Source: Catenulispora pinistramenti (lineage in GTDB: Bacteria; Actinomycetota; Actinomycetes; Streptomycetales; Catenulisporaceae). From it: a stretch of 49,536 nt of DNA. The position numbers and the translations under genes are program-made. The notes under the pieces are model-generated. The model was not told the origin of the DNA. It saw only the letters and a list, made by a program, of their open reading frames with translations, and did not search any database. Shown piece by piece: positions 17,437 to 27,690 of this stretch (positions are counted from its first letter, which is position 1; every line of letters starts with the position of its first letter). The stretch spans positions 1-49,536 of the forward strand of contig NZ_JAAFYZ010000061.1 in assembly GCF_018274385.1 (NCBI RefSeq), read 5' to 3'.

Positions 17437-18836
17437 TGGCCGAGCCCATGGCCGCCGAGACGGTGGCCCCCAGCGATCTGGAGTCGTACCAGCACGCCGT
17501 ACGCCTGGTCCTCACCAACGATGTGATCACCGCGTCGCGGCCGACGGCCGCCGCGTTGAAGTCGGTGCTGGCCTGGGCTGACCGCATGGCCAAGGACTTC
17601 CAGGAGCTGCTGGGCTACCGGCTGGAGGCGACCGCGCACCATGTCCGCCTGATCCGGCGACTGGACCTGCTGGACGGCACACAGCACAGTCTGTTCGCGG
17701 CCAAGAGCGGGCGGTCATTCGATCGCCGCCGCCTGGCCTATCTGTGCCTGGTGCTTGCTGCCTTCCACCGTTCCCGCACTGAGATCGACCTGGTGGATCT
17801 CGTGACCGTACTGGGGCCGAGCGCGAATGCCATTGACGGGCTCGGGTTCGAGGCCACCGTCACCGAACACAAGCGCGCGGTGGTGGATGTCGTGGACTGG
17901 CTGGTGGAGCGCGGCGCGCTGCGCCTGTCGGACGGGGACGCGGAAAGCTGGGCCAAGGACTCCGAGCACGGCGATGCGCTGTATGACATCGATCACGACA
18001 TCTGCACCACGCTGTTCCGCCCGCTGCGCCCGCTGCAGTTCGTCGACAGCGCCCGCGGCCTGCTGGACGTGGAGCAGACCGAAGCCGCCCGCAGGTCCGT
18101 GCAGCGGGAAGCCGCAGCCCGTCGCGCCCGGCGGCTTCTGGTGGAGCACCCCGTCGTCTATTTCGGGCAGGTCGACGAAGCGACGGGTGCCGCTCTGCGC
18201 TCGGCCGAACTGGCCGAGAACCTGGCACGGATGACCGGGCTGAGTGTGGAGCGCAGGGCTGAGGGCGTCGCGTTGGTGGACGGCTCCGGCCGGTTCACCG
18301 ACCGCAGGTTCCCGGGCCGCGGCGGTGCGGTCGCCAGAGCGGCGGGGCTGATCCTGGCCAAGATCGCAGACCTGCTGGAGGATCCGGACAGCGGGCCAGG
18401 AGTGCGCCGGATGACCGTCCCGACCGCCGCCGAGGTCCTCGACGATCTGATCGCCCGGATCGACGCGGGTCGGCACACGACGGATTCGCTGCCGGTGTCG
18501 GCTTCGGCCGCGGTATCCGGTGGCGAGCGCACACCGGCCTGGGAGGCGCCGTTCGTCGAGACCGCGGTGCTGGAGTCCATGATGCGCGAGCTGTACGAGG
18601 AGTTCGGCGCCGGATCCTTCACCGAGCAGTGGAAGTACGACACGTCCGGTTTGTTGGCCGAAGCCGTTGTCCTGCTGACCGATCTGGGGCTGGTACACCG
18701 GGTGCCCGGAGGCGTCCTGGTGTTGCCGGCCGCCGCGCGCTACCGGAACATCAAAGCCGCGGTGCCGCGGCGCGACTGGCGTGACGACCAGCTCGCGCTG
18801 GACCTATCGGACCTGTTGACGGAAGGACAGATGTGA
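17436..18836 (+). CDS. jetB: Wadjet JetB (DUF2398 / TIGR02678)
   Basis: JetB is the KITE-type winged-helix subunit of the Wadjet SMC complex. This 466-residue protein matches the DUF2398 family in length and pattern: SYQHAVRLVLTNDVITASRP near the start, RRLAYLCLVLAAFHRSRTEI around residues 90-110, and RRLLVEHPVVYFGQVDE mid-protein. The ATG at 17436 overlaps the jetA stop (TGATG), and the TGA overlaps the jetC GTG by four bases, so translation is coupled on both sides. No catalytic motif is expected. In known Wadjet complexes JetB dimerises and contacts the ATPase heads, helping to load and extrude plasmid DNA. Confidence 0.88.
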   Translation: MAEPMAAETVAPSDLESYQHAVRLVLTNDVITASRPTAAALKSVLAWADRMAKDFQELLGYRLEATAHHVRLIRRLDLLDGTQHSLFAAKSGRSFDRRRLAYLCLVLAAFHRSRTEIDLVDLVTVLGPSANAIDGLGFEATVTEHKRAVVDVVDWLVERGALRLSDGDAESWAKDSEHGDALYDIDHDICTTLFRPLRPLQFVDSARGLLDVEQTEAARRSVQREAAARRARRLLVEHPVVYFGQVDEATGAALRSAELAENLARMTGLSVERRAEGVALVDGSGRFTDRRFPGRGGAVARAAGLILAKIADLLEDPDSGPGVRRMTVPTAAEVLDDLIARIDAGRHTTDSLPVSASAAVSGGERTPAWEAPFVETAVLESMMRELYEEFGAGSFTEQWKYDTSGLLAEAVVLLTDLGLVHRVPGGVLVLPAAARYRNIKAAVPRRDWRDDQLALDLSDLLTEGQM

Positions 18837-21800
18837 GCAGGTTCAAGCCGACCAGGGCCGGGATCGTCAACCTGTGGGACTACATCGACGAGGAGTTCGT
18901 CTTCGCCGACGGCCGCCTGGCGCTGCGCGGGCACAACGGCTCGGGCAAGACCAAGGCTCTGGAGGTACTGTTCCCGTTCGTCTTGGACGGCTCACTGAGC
19001 GCGCGCCGTCTGGACCCGTTCAGCGGCGAGAACCGCACCATGAAATCCAACCTCCTGTATCGCGGCCAGGACGCCGCCTACGGCTACGTGTGGATGGAGT
19101 TCGCGCACGACGGCGAACCGGTCGAGGTCGTCACGCTGATCATCGGGTTGAGTGGGCACAAACACCGGGAACAGGTCACGCCCGCATACTACGTGACCGG
19201 TAAGCGGATCGGGGTCGACATCGGGCTGCTGTCGGCCGATTCGCGTCCGCTGACCGCCAACCAGCTGTCCGCCAAGCTGGATGTGTCGGAGTGCTTCAAG
19301 GACCGGCGCGGCGACTACCGGGACGCGGTGGACGCCAGGCTTTTCGGGCTCGGGACCGACCGCTACATCCAACTGCTGGATCTGCTGCTATCTCTGCGCC
19401 GTCCGCTGCTGGCCAAAGACCTGGACCCGGTGAAGGTCTCCAACACCTTGTCCGCCGGGCTCAGCCCCGTGGACGAGGAACTGGTCGAGCAGGCTGCCCG
19501 GGACTTCGACAACCTGGCGGCGGTCAAGCGCCGTTTCGACGACCTGAGCACCGCTTCCGGAGCCGTCGAGGCGTTTCTGGCCCAGTACACCGCCTATGTC
19601 AGGGCCCATACCAAGTCACAGCTCGACCGCTTCGACCATTTGATCGGTGACGCGGCCGGGCACGCCGGCGCCGTGCGGGATGCCGCCGCCGAAGTCGACC
19701 GCGCTACCAGGTCCGAGGCGCGGGCGGAGCAGACCCGCGCTCGTTGCGACCGACGCCGCCGCGAACTGGATGCTGAGCGTGGTGCGCTGGTCAACAGCCA
19801 GGCATACAAGGACCACGAACGGCTCGAGCAGGAACGTGAGAAGGTCGAGAAGGCCAGCAGACAGCTCGACAAGGACCGCGCACAGCTGGCCAAGGATCGG
19901 CGGAATATCAACGATCTGATCGGTGAGGCCGACGGGTTGCAGGACCGGGCCGGACAGCTGGACCGGGCCGGCGAGCAGCACCGCCGTGCCATCCTCGCAG
20001 CGGCCGACGCCGCGGCCCTGGAATGGGATCCGGCTGTCCTGGAGGCTCAGGACCACGATCGGGATACGGTGGTCACCGCTCTGGTCGCGTCCCGGCGCGA
20101 CGACATCGAGCACGTGCGGACCGAACTGGGACGAGTTGATGAGGCCGAGAAGGAACGGTCCCGTGCTGACAAAGACCTGGGCAAGGCGCGCGAAAAAGCA
20201 GAGCGTCTGGGCGCGGTGGTCACCGAGACGGCTGGTCGGCTGACCACCGCCCGCGCCGCACTGTCGGGGGCGTTGAACGCCTGGACACTGCGCTGGGCCG
20301 ACGCCGACGTCCTTACTGACGGGCTGCCGGAAGCACTGCATGCGGCGGCGGCCCGGATCGGCGAACCTGACGCGGCGTCACTGGAGCAGACCTACACCGA
20401 GGCCACCGCCGGGCGTCGCGACGAGCTGATCACACGGCGCGAAAACTGCAAACGGAACGTGTCCGATCTCGAAACCGTGATCGAGGGACTCAAGTCCGAG
20501 CGCACGGCTGTCGCCGAGCAGCGCGATGAGGCACCGCCTGGCAACGACCTGCGTCCCGCCGACCGCGCCGATCGGCCCGGCGCGCCGCTGTGGCAACTGG
20601 TCCGCTTCGCCGACCACGTGCACCCCGAGCAGGCCGCCGCTATCGAAGGCGCACTGTATGGCTCCGGAGCCCTGACCGCCTGGCTGCACCCGGACGCGGA
20701 CCTGACCCGGTCGGCCGTGGCAGCCGCCGAAGCCGATGGCTATCTGATCCCGCTGCCCCAAGATCATCGGCCGGCCGACGCGACCCTCGCCGACTTCCTC
20801 GAACCCGAGCACGAGCAGAACCTCGTCGCGCCGGAAACGATTCGGGCCATCCTGGCGTCGATCCAGGTCACCGATACTCCGCCGAAAGCAGGATTGGCAG
20901 CGGTCTGGATCACCACCTCGGCGCAATACGGCCATGGCGTCCAGACCGGTGCTCGGCCCAAGACCGAGCCGGAATTCATCGGAGCCACTGCCCGCGCAGC
21001 GCGCCGCCGTGCCCGCCTGGCCGAAATCGACGCGCGGATGGCCGAACTCGGTGCCACGCATGAAGGGCTGCAAGCCGTACTCGACAAGGTGCTGGAGGCG
21101 ATCGAGAACATCGAGAACGCCGCCAAGCTGCCTCCCACCGGCGCGGTGCTGACCGCGGTCGGGGATCTAGCCACCGCCGCGGCGCTGCACCGTGATGCCG
21201 AGGGCGTATTACGCGACGCCAGCGCGGTACTGGACGTGGCCACCGCCGAGCTGTCCGCACGCCAACGCACACTCCGCCAGGTAGCTGGAACGCGGAACAT
21301 GCCCCACACCACCGACGAGGTGGACGCAGTCGATCAGGCTGTCACCGACGTCCAGCTGACCATCGAAATGCTCGCGCGCGATCAGAGCGAGGCGCGACAG
21401 GTGAACACTGACCTGACGACTCGGCGGGCCCGCATCGTAGAACTCGAAGGAGACTACCTGGAAGCAGCCACAGAGCTGGCTGAGCAGGAAACCGAGTTCG
21501 AAGCGGCCAAGGCGGCATGGCAGACGGCCAAGGGCAGCATCGACAAGGAATACGAGGAGATCCTCGCGACCATCACCGGCCTCGATGCTGAACTCGGTAC
21601 GGTCCGTACCGAGCTGGCCAGGGCCGAGAACCTGAAGAACACCGAACACGACAACCGTATCGGCGCCACCCGCGACCTGGACAACCGCCGCACGACCTTG
21701 CTGGCCGCGATGGAGGCGCTCAGTGAGGGAGCTGACGCCTTCGCGCCCTTCGCCCACCCAGACCTGCGCGACCTGCTCGGCGTTACCGAAAGCGCGCACT

Positions 21801-23086
21801 GGCCCTCGTCGGGCCGATGGATTCCCGCCGCCGAGGCGGCTGAACGGGTCGAAACATTGCTGGCCGACCCCGAGCCGGAGACGGACCCCGACACCGCGGT
21901 CCGCCGGATCATGCCGGCCGAATCCCAAACCCTGCTACACGCCTACCGCCAAGCCACCTCGGGCGGCCGCGCAGTCGTCCAAGCCACCCTGGACACCGCC
22001 GGCGACCGACTCACCAGCGCCTACCAGGAATTCGACAGGGTGCTGCGTGGCCTGGAGGACGGATACGAGGTGACCCTCGGCCTCGGCGTGCCGGCCATGG
22101 TCGACGTCACCGCCGATGACGGCCGCCAACCAGTCGCCCGCTTCGCCCAGCGCATCGCCGAGGAAGCCCAGACCCAGGGAGTGCTGCTGGAGGAGCGCGA
22201 GCACGAGGTACTGGAGGACACCCTGCTCACCGCGCTGGCCCAGCAGATCCACCACCGTGTGCTGGCCGCCAGGGACCTGGTCAAAGAGATGGACGCCGAC
22301 ACCCGCGCCAAGCCGATGTCCTCTGGGATGGCGATCGGCATCAGCTGGGTGCGCTCCGACAAGATCAGCGAACTGCAGAACGCTGTAGCCACCCAGCTCC
22401 AGCACAACACTGCCGCCCTCGGTGCCGACGGCCTGGCCCAGCTCCGCCAGCGGCTGCGTGAGATGATCCGTGACCACAAAGCTCGCAATCCGCGCGACAC
22501 CTACCGCGAAACCCTCGCCACGGTCCTGGACTACCGCGACTGGTTCATGTTCGCCATCCAGCTCATCCACCCCGGCGGCCGCACCGAACAGCTCACCCGC
22601 AAACGCCACAGTTCCATGTCCGGTGGCGAGAAATCCGCCGCCATCCACCTACCGCTATTCGCCGCCGCCAACGCCATTTACTCTTCAGCTAAACCCACCT
22701 GCCCACGCATGGTCGCCCTCGATGAGGCGTTCGCCGGCATCGACGGCAACTTCATGCCCGACCTGCTGGGCCTGACTACCAAGTTCGACCTCGACTTGTT
22801 CATGACCGGCCACGAGCTGTGGATCACCACCCCGGCCGTGCCGATGATCGCCCACTACGACATGATGCACGACGAGCACAGCCAGACCGTGTCCTCGCTG
22901 TTGATTCTGTGGGACGGCGAGCAACTCATCGACGCCGGCGCCGGCTTCGGCGGCAACGACGATATCGCCGCCGAACTGCTCGGCTTCACCCCCTCCCGCC
23001 GCGAACCGATCACTGGGACCGACGACGGGCTGCTACCGCCGGCCTCCGAGGGCGACGGCGAGCCCGAAACCGGTGATGACCTGTGA
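18833..23086 (+). CDS. jetC: Wadjet JetC, SMC/MukB-like ATPase (TIGR02680)
   Basis: JetC is the motor of the Wadjet system, an SMC-type ATPase that extrudes DNA loops and senses small closed circles. The protein has 1417 residues. The N-terminus shows FKPTRAGIVNLWDYI and Walker A GHNGSGKT at residues 33-40. Two long coiled-coil arms (about 250-550 and 680-980) flank a hinge. The C-terminal head has the signature SMSGGEKSAA (about 1261) and Walker B MVALDEAFAGID (about 1292). The GTG at 18833 overlaps the jetB stop (GTGA). All motifs are intact, so the ATPase should be functional. The family variant differs from the Wadjet type best studied in E. coli, though the architecture is the same. Confidence 0.93.
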   Translation: MSRFKPTRAGIVNLWDYIDEEFVFADGRLALRGHNGSGKTKALEVLFPFVLDGSLSARRLDPFSGENRTMKSNLLYRGQDAAYGYVWMEFAHDGEPVEVVTLIIGLSGHKHREQVTPAYYVTGKRIGVDIGLLSADSRPLTANQLSAKLDVSECFKDRRGDYRDAVDARLFGLGTDRYIQLLDLLLSLRRPLLAKDLDPVKVSNTLSAGLSPVDEELVEQAARDFDNLAAVKRRFDDLSTASGAVEAFLAQYTAYVRAHTKSQLDRFDHLIGDAAGHAGAVRDAAAEVDRATRSEARAEQTRARCDRRRRELDAERGALVNSQAYKDHERLEQEREKVEKASRQLDKDRAQLAKDRRNINDLIGEADGLQDRAGQLDRAGEQHRRAILAAADAAALEWDPAVLEAQDHDRDTVVTALVASRRDDIEHVRTELGRVDEAEKERSRADKDLGKAREKAERLGAVVTETAGRLTTARAALSGALNAWTLRWADADVLTDGLPEALHAAAARIGEPDAASLEQTYTEATAGRRDELITRRENCKRNVSDLETVIEGLKSERTAVAEQRDEAPPGNDLRPADRADRPGAPLWQLVRFADHVHPEQAAAIEGALYGSGALTAWLHPDADLTRSAVAAAEADGYLIPLPQDHRPADATLADFLEPEHEQNLVAPETIRAILASIQVTDTPPKAGLAAVWITTSAQYGHGVQTGARPKTEPEFIGATARAARRRARLAEIDARMAELGATHEGLQAVLDKVLEAIENIENAAKLPPTGAVLTAVGDLATAAALHRDAEGVLRDASAVLDVATAELSARQRTLRQVAGTRNMPHTTDEVDAVDQAVTDVQLTIEMLARDQSEARQVNTDLTTRRARIVELEGDYLEAATELAEQETEFEAAKAAWQTAKGSIDKEYEEILATITGLDAELGTVRTELARAENLKNTEHDNRIGATRDLDNRRTTLLAAMEALSEGADAFAPFAHPDLRDLLGVTESAHWPSSGRWIPAAEAAERVETLLADPEPETDPDTAVRRIMPAESQTLLHAYRQATSGGRAVVQATLDTAGDRLTSAYQEFDRVLRGLEDGYEVTLGLGVPAMVDVTADDGRQPVARFAQRIAEEAQTQGVLLEEREHEVLEDTLLTALAQQIHHRVLAARDLVKEMDADTRAKPMSSGMAIGISWVRSDKISELQNAVATQLQHNTAALGADGLAQLRQRLREMIRDHKARNPRDTYRETLATVLDYRDWFMFAIQLIHPGGRTEQLTRKRHSSMSGGEKSAAIHLPLFAAANAIYSSAKPTCPRMVALDEAFAGIDGNFMPDLLGLTTKFDLDLFMTGHELWITTPAVPMIAHYDMMHDEHSQTVSSLLILWDGEQLIDAGAGFGGNDDIAAELLGFTPSRREPITGTDDGLLPPASEGDGEPETGDDL

Positions 23087-24327
23087 GCGGACTGGAGGCG
23101 TTCCGCGGCCCGGAGTACCAGCGGCTGTTTGCCGCGGTACGCCGCTCGCTGGAGCGCACCGGGTCGGATCTGACCGGACAGGTCAGCGTCGGCTCACTCG
23201 ACGAGGCCGAACGCAAAGCCCTGATCGGCTTGACCGGGCAATACCGCCCAGCGGGCGTCGCACGTATCACGGTGAGCCTGTCCCGTCTGGACGAGGTCGT
23301 CCATGCTGCGACCGGTCTGCCCCTGCCCGAGGCAGTGGCGGCCATCGTCGGCAAGCCCCTGCGTCACAAGCCAGACGAACGCGCACGCGACGAAACCGCC
23401 CGTGCCGCCGCACGCTCCCTGGCCGAGGCCAGCCCTCTCTACCCGGCCTGCTCGTGGTTTCAGCAGTGGCTCGACGCGCTCGCACCGGCGATCACCAAGA
23501 TGGTGAACCAGGGCACCACCGCCCGCCTGGCAGCAGCGGTCCGAGTCCTCGAGGCCATCGAACAACGCCCCGAACAAAACCTCCCGCTCCTGCTGCCGGC
23601 ACTCGCAGAACAAGCCACCGGCGACACCAAAGCGCTCGGGCGCGGCAAACCGACCGCGACCCTGGTGCTTCGCGCCTTGGCTCTGCGAACCGGAACGCCG
23701 ATGCCCACCAGGGCGGAAGGTACTAGAGAGCTGTGGGACCGCTGCGGGGTGGTCGTCGACGATCTGGCCAGCCGCGTCCTCGTCCTCAACCTGCCCGCCA
23801 CCGGCGACGGACTCGGTGAATGGCTCAGTGGTGCGGCTCGCTACGGCACCCCGTTCCAGATCACTCTTCATCAGCTCACGGTCCACCCGATGCGCGTGGC
23901 AGGCGCTGACGTGTTCGTCTGCGAGAACCCTGCGGTGCTACGCCAGGCCGCCGCCGAACTCGGACCGGACGCCCCACCAATGCTGTGCACCGAAGGCAGG
24001 CCCTCGGCGGCATTCCACCGCATGGCCCACCAGCTGACGGACGCCGGCGCCCGACTGCGCTATCACGGCGACTACGACTGGGACGGCATCGACATCGCCA
24101 ACCAGATCATCACCCGACACCACGCCGAACCCTGGCACATGACCGAAGACCAGTACCGGAAACACGCTGACGTCACCGACGACGCCATCCGACTCCGGGG
24201 CAACCCGAAGCGGACACCGTGGGCGCCGGGTTTGGCCGATGCGATGGCGGAGCTCGGCGTGGCCGTCTATGAGGAGGCGGTGGCCGCGAGGCTGATCGAG
24301 GCCCTGAGACGGGCTGATCGCAAGTAG
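23083..24327 (+). CDS. jetD: Wadjet JetD, Toprim nuclease (DUF2399 / TIGR02679)
   Basis: JetD is the nuclease that cuts plasmid DNA once the SMC motor has stalled on a small circle. The 414-residue protein has an N-terminal arm and winged helix, then a C-terminal Toprim domain like topoisomerase VI/Spo11. The metal-binding glutamate is in VCENPAVL (about residue 280), and the DxD pair is in YHGDYDWDGIDIANQI (about 328-335). The GTG at 23083 overlaps the jetC stop (GTGA). With DUF2397, DUF2398 and the SMC partner this is, as I recall the scheme, Wadjet type III. All four genes are intact, so the system is probably functional. It is the last gene of the operon. Confidence 0.92.
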   Translation: MSGLEAFRGPEYQRLFAAVRRSLERTGSDLTGQVSVGSLDEAERKALIGLTGQYRPAGVARITVSLSRLDEVVHAATGLPLPEAVAAIVGKPLRHKPDERARDETARAAARSLAEASPLYPACSWFQQWLDALAPAITKMVNQGTTARLAAAVRVLEAIEQRPEQNLPLLLPALAEQATGDTKALGRGKPTATLVLRALALRTGTPMPTRAEGTRELWDRCGVVVDDLASRVLVLNLPATGDGLGEWLSGAARYGTPFQITLHQLTVHPMRVAGADVFVCENPAVLRQAAAELGPDAPPMLCTEGRPSAAFHRMAHQLTDAGARLRYHGDYDWDGIDIANQIITRHHAEPWHMTEDQYRKHADVTDDAIRLRGNPKRTPWAPGLADAMAELGVAVYEEAVAARLIEALRRADRK

Positions 24328-24599
24328 CGGCGGCCATCGCTCGCCAGCCGTGGGGCCGCTGTTCGGCGACGAGACTGCTTGGCCGGTCCTCTGAACGTCG
24401 GGTCTTATCGGGGACTGCGGCACAGTGAGAGCCGATGCCGAAGAAGGCTTGCTGCAGCGATTCAACCTGATCGCCTTCAGGTAATGTGCCGCAGCGGGTT
24501 CAGCCGCGACCTTCACCGCCGGCTCGGCCGCCACGAGGAACGTGATTCCATCCCGCCGCCGAGCGCCCCATCAAGCCGGTGCTGTGCAGGCTTCTGCCT

Positions 24600-24990
24600 C
24601 TACAGAAGTTGAGCACTCCCGGTCGCCTCGTCATAGACGTGGTAGGAATAGCGGCCGGATTCAAGGTGATCGGCGAAGCGCTCCAGGACCGCGAGCCAAC
24701 TCGGGCGCGCACGGTTCCGGGTCCGGGATCGCAGCCCTGGTCGGAATACAGCAGTTGGCCCGGGACGCGTCCGGGATGGAGGTCGAGCACGACGTAGGTG
24801 CATGCAGTCGTCCCAGTCCGTGCCCGAGATGGTGACGCTGCGATGGATGAGACAGGACGCGGCGAAGTCCTCCGGCAGCCGGTAACCAAGTGTCGCCTCG
24901 GCGACCTGGATTTCCGACGGGGTGCTTGGCGTGCCGAGTCCGCCGAGCAGGGCGGGCGCGCAGGCGGCGAGTCCGGCCTCGATACGCCGC
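24600..24990 (-). pseudogene. Decayed SMI1/KNR4 (SUKH) family gene
   Basis: The reverse strand encodes the order of an SMI1/KNR4 protein in pieces: LGYRLPEDFAAS, then ISGTDWDD, then in a second frame TYVVLDLHPGRVPGQLL, then in a third frame WLAVLERFADHLESGRYSY before a stop at 24600. Frame changes near 24800 and 24700 and the lack of a clean start show it is broken. SUKH proteins are often immunity partners of contact-dependent toxins. Further upstream, 24991-25400 also carries coding-like reverse-strand sequence with in-frame stops but no recognised family. The stretch 24328-24599 holds nothing I can name. Confidence 0.62.
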
Positions 24991-25424
24991 TAGGCTTCAG
25001 TGACCGCCGCGCACCGGCGAGGCGAGCGCCTCGTCCTCAGACTGTGGCGTGCCGAGTAACAAGGCCTCGGCCTCGGCGCGGGCCAGCGGCGGTAGCTTTG
25101 CTGCGGCATCCAGGCGCATTTTCAGTAGGCGAACCGTCGCGCGCGAGGGCCTACAGCTCCGCATCCATCGGCAAGGCGTACTGCTCCCCGGCCGCGCGTA
25201 CTGCGTCGACCAGGCCCGGGCTCTCGGTCTGGGACAGCTACGACACGGGATCCAGTCGCAGTGAGGCGATCGCGATGCGCGCCGCGACCGGCACGGCCTC
25301 AGCAGCCAGCGCCGTCAACAGCCGCGCCACAACCCGACTGGCATCCGTCGGTCACCACGGACTCCAACGCCTGACATCCTGCGAGATAGTACCTGGCGTC
25401 CACGCCCTAATCGGCGTGCTCTTC

Positions 25425-27647
25425 TTACTTGTCAGCCCATTGCCTTACGCGATGACGCTCGTCGCTGATGAGCAGTGCTCGAAGCTGTGCCTCGCTGGTG
25501 TCCTTCGCTGCGGCGTACCTGTCGGCGGTGTCGCTGTGCCGAGCGTACAAGTCGAATTCATTCTGTTTCTCCCGGAGGATTTCAACCAGACGTTCGTCAA
25601 CGCTCTCAGTGGTCAGGAGTCGATGTACGGTGACGCGCCGCACCTGGCCCATTCGGCGGGCCCGGGCGATCGCCTGTTCCTCGGCCGAGGGCTTGAGCTG
25701 CGGTTCGCAGAGCACGACCACCGAGGCGGCCTGGAGGTTCAACCCGGTGCCTCCGGCCTCGATCTGAGCGACCAAGGCTGCGGGTCCCCGCGTCCGAGTG
25801 AACTCGTCGGCGAGCCGCTGTCTGGCTCCGGCCGGCACCGAGCCGTTCAGCGGTCCGAGGACGCGGGCGTTGATCGGGGCTTTTCCGAAAGCGAGTTCAA
25901 GGTCTTGCCGGACGATGTCCAGGACTTCGCGGTAGTACGAATAGACCAGAACTTTGCGGCCGTCCTCAAAGGATTCTTGCACGATTTCCCGAAGCCGTCT
26001 CAGCTTATTGGAATCCTTCGGTGCGCCAGCCGTATACGCCACTTGACGCATCTCGGCGAATTTGCCATCAAGTACTGCTCTTCGGTAAGCGGCGGTTTGT
26101 GTATTGCCGAGAGGCTCCCACGCGTCGGTCCGGATCTCGTCAGGTAGTTCGGGAAGTACGTCTTCCTGGTTCCGACGGAGGTAGACCGGTGCCACCGCGC
26201 GTCGGAAGGATCGTGCGCCGCCGGCCCCGTCCAGGCCGGTGACGCGTTGGGCGATCGCCGGTTGCAGATATTCAACGAGATTACGGAACTCTTCGACCCG
26301 GTTCTCCATCGGCGTGCCAGTCAGGAACAGCACGCGATCGACGCGGTTCGTCCACTCTCTGACGTTCTGCGAGCGCTTCGCGTGGGGATTCTTGACGTAG
26401 TGTGCTTCATCGACCACGAGCATCGCGACCCGGACCTCGCGCGGTACGGTGAGGCTGCGCGCGGTGGTGAACGTGGTGATCGCGACGCCACCCTGGTCGA
26501 TCCAGACCCGCTCAGCCGATTTCCTCAACTCGCCGTGCACCAGGTGCGAACGCAGAAGACTGTGCGCCTCTATCTCGCGCTGCCAGTTGATCAGTACTGT
26601 CGTGGGGCAGATGACCAGAAAGTGCGACTTGCCCGTAGCTTGCAGATGTGCCATGGCGGCTATTGCCTGCAGGGTCTTGCCGGTGCCCATCTCGTCGCCG
26701 AGTATCACTCGCTTGAACTGGAGCGCGAACCTGGCGCCGAAGACCTGGTACACCCGAAGGTGCGTGCGCAACTCGTCGATGACGAGCTTCTGGCGCTCGA
26801 CTTTGTCCACTTCGTGCTCGGGCAGATACCCGTGTGCCGCGTTGGCGTCTATCGCCAGACCGACGATTTCGCCTAGCAGGGACTGGTATTCGGCAGCGCG
26901 GCGCTCGAAGTCGTCGAGAACACTCTGACGCGGAGGCGGCGTGGCAGCGATGACAGTGGTGGCCGCGTCCAAGGCCTCGAGCAGGCCGGCCGCCTCGGCC
27001 CGGCGGAGCACCGCTTCGACCCGCGCAGCCGCCTCAGCGGCTTGGGTTCGGCGTGTTGCACCGGACGCAAATCTGCGAACACGGCTCCCCAGGTACCGTA
27101 GCGGTTCGACGCCGGCTCCCAGCTCATTGACCATGAGCTCGAGTCCACGGGTGCTGTCAGTGAGGGTGTCGCCCAGTGCGACGCATCGTTGTAGCGCGCT
27201 GACGACCGGCCACCCGTTGCCGCGCGCGCTCTCGGAGTCGATACGCGCATCGACATGTTCGCGCCTCGCGTCCGCCAATCGCGCCGCGGCGGCGAGCGTC
27301 GATTCCGCGATCGCCGGGCCGACTTTGTCGAGTGCGGTCAGTTGATGGAACGTGTAGCCCAACAACGCGCCGACTGAGTCGATCCCTGCCCGGTCCAGGC
27401 CGCCGAGGACCAATCGGGACTCACTTACCTGCCTGAGGCTGTCCAACGGCAGCTTCAACAGCTCTTCCTTGAGGAGGGCCTCGCGCCGGGAAGTGTAGGT
27501 CTCGGCGACCCTCTCGCGAAAGCGGCTGTCAGCGGCTTGGACATCTTCGAACGTTGAAAGAACGCGCCTGCACCTCGTCAGCAGCGCGCCAGCCTCGGCG
27601 ACGCTGGGGATCGCGCGAGGCAGTCCGGTGGGGGAGAAGCTGGTCAC
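25425..27647 (-). CDS. SNF2-family helicase / ATPase
   Basis: This 740-residue SF2 translocase is of the SNF2 type. The first ~300 residues are helical and unassigned, with a KVGPAIAESTL segment resembling a helix-hairpin-helix. The motor follows: Walker A GDEMGTGKTLQAI (about 316-328), VVDEAHYVKN (about 409), LTGTPMENR, then the second RecA lobe with VAQIEAGGTGLNLQAASVV and QAIARARRMGQ. All core motifs are intact. The GTG at 27647 has GGAGGTC just upstream. It lies 43 bases after the caspase-helicase stop on the same strand, so it is the third gene of a probable EACC1/caspase-helicase/SNF2 operon. SNF2 motors occur in several defence systems as DNA or RNA translocases. The exact role here is unknown. 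Confidence 0.85.
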   Translation of the reverse strand: MTSFSPTGLPRAIPSVAEAGALLTRCRRVLSTFEDVQAADSRFRERVAETYTSRREALLKEELLKLPLDSLRQVSESRLVLGGLDRAGIDSVGALLGYTFHQLTALDKVGPAIAESTLAAAARLADARREHVDARIDSESARGNGWPVVSALQRCVALGDTLTDSTRGLELMVNELGAGVEPLRYLGSRVRRFASGATRRTQAAEAAARVEAVLRRAEAAGLLEALDAATTVIAATPPPRQSVLDDFERRAAEYQSLLGEIVGLAIDANAAHGYLPEHEVDKVERQKLVIDELRTHLRVYQVFGARFALQFKRVILGDEMGTGKTLQAIAAMAHLQATGKSHFLVICPTTVLINWQREIEAHSLLRSHLVHGELRKSAERVWIDQGGVAITTFTTARSLTVPREVRVAMLVVDEAHYVKNPHAKRSQNVREWTNRVDRVLFLTGTPMENRVEEFRNLVEYLQPAIAQRVTGLDGAGGARSFRRAVAPVYLRRNQEDVLPELPDEIRTDAWEPLGNTQTAAYRRAVLDGKFAEMRQVAYTAGAPKDSNKLRRLREIVQESFEDGRKVLVYSYYREVLDIVRQDLELAFGKAPINARVLGPLNGSVPAGARQRLADEFTRTRGPAALVAQIEAGGTGLNLQAASVVVLCEPQLKPSAEEQAIARARRMGQVRRVTVHRLLTTESVDERLVEILREKQNEFDLYARHSDTADRYAAAKDTSEAQLRALLISDERHRVRQWADK

Positions 27648-27690
27648 GACCTCCGGTCCTTTCCCGAGTCTTGGGGCTGTTCAAGGCTGT

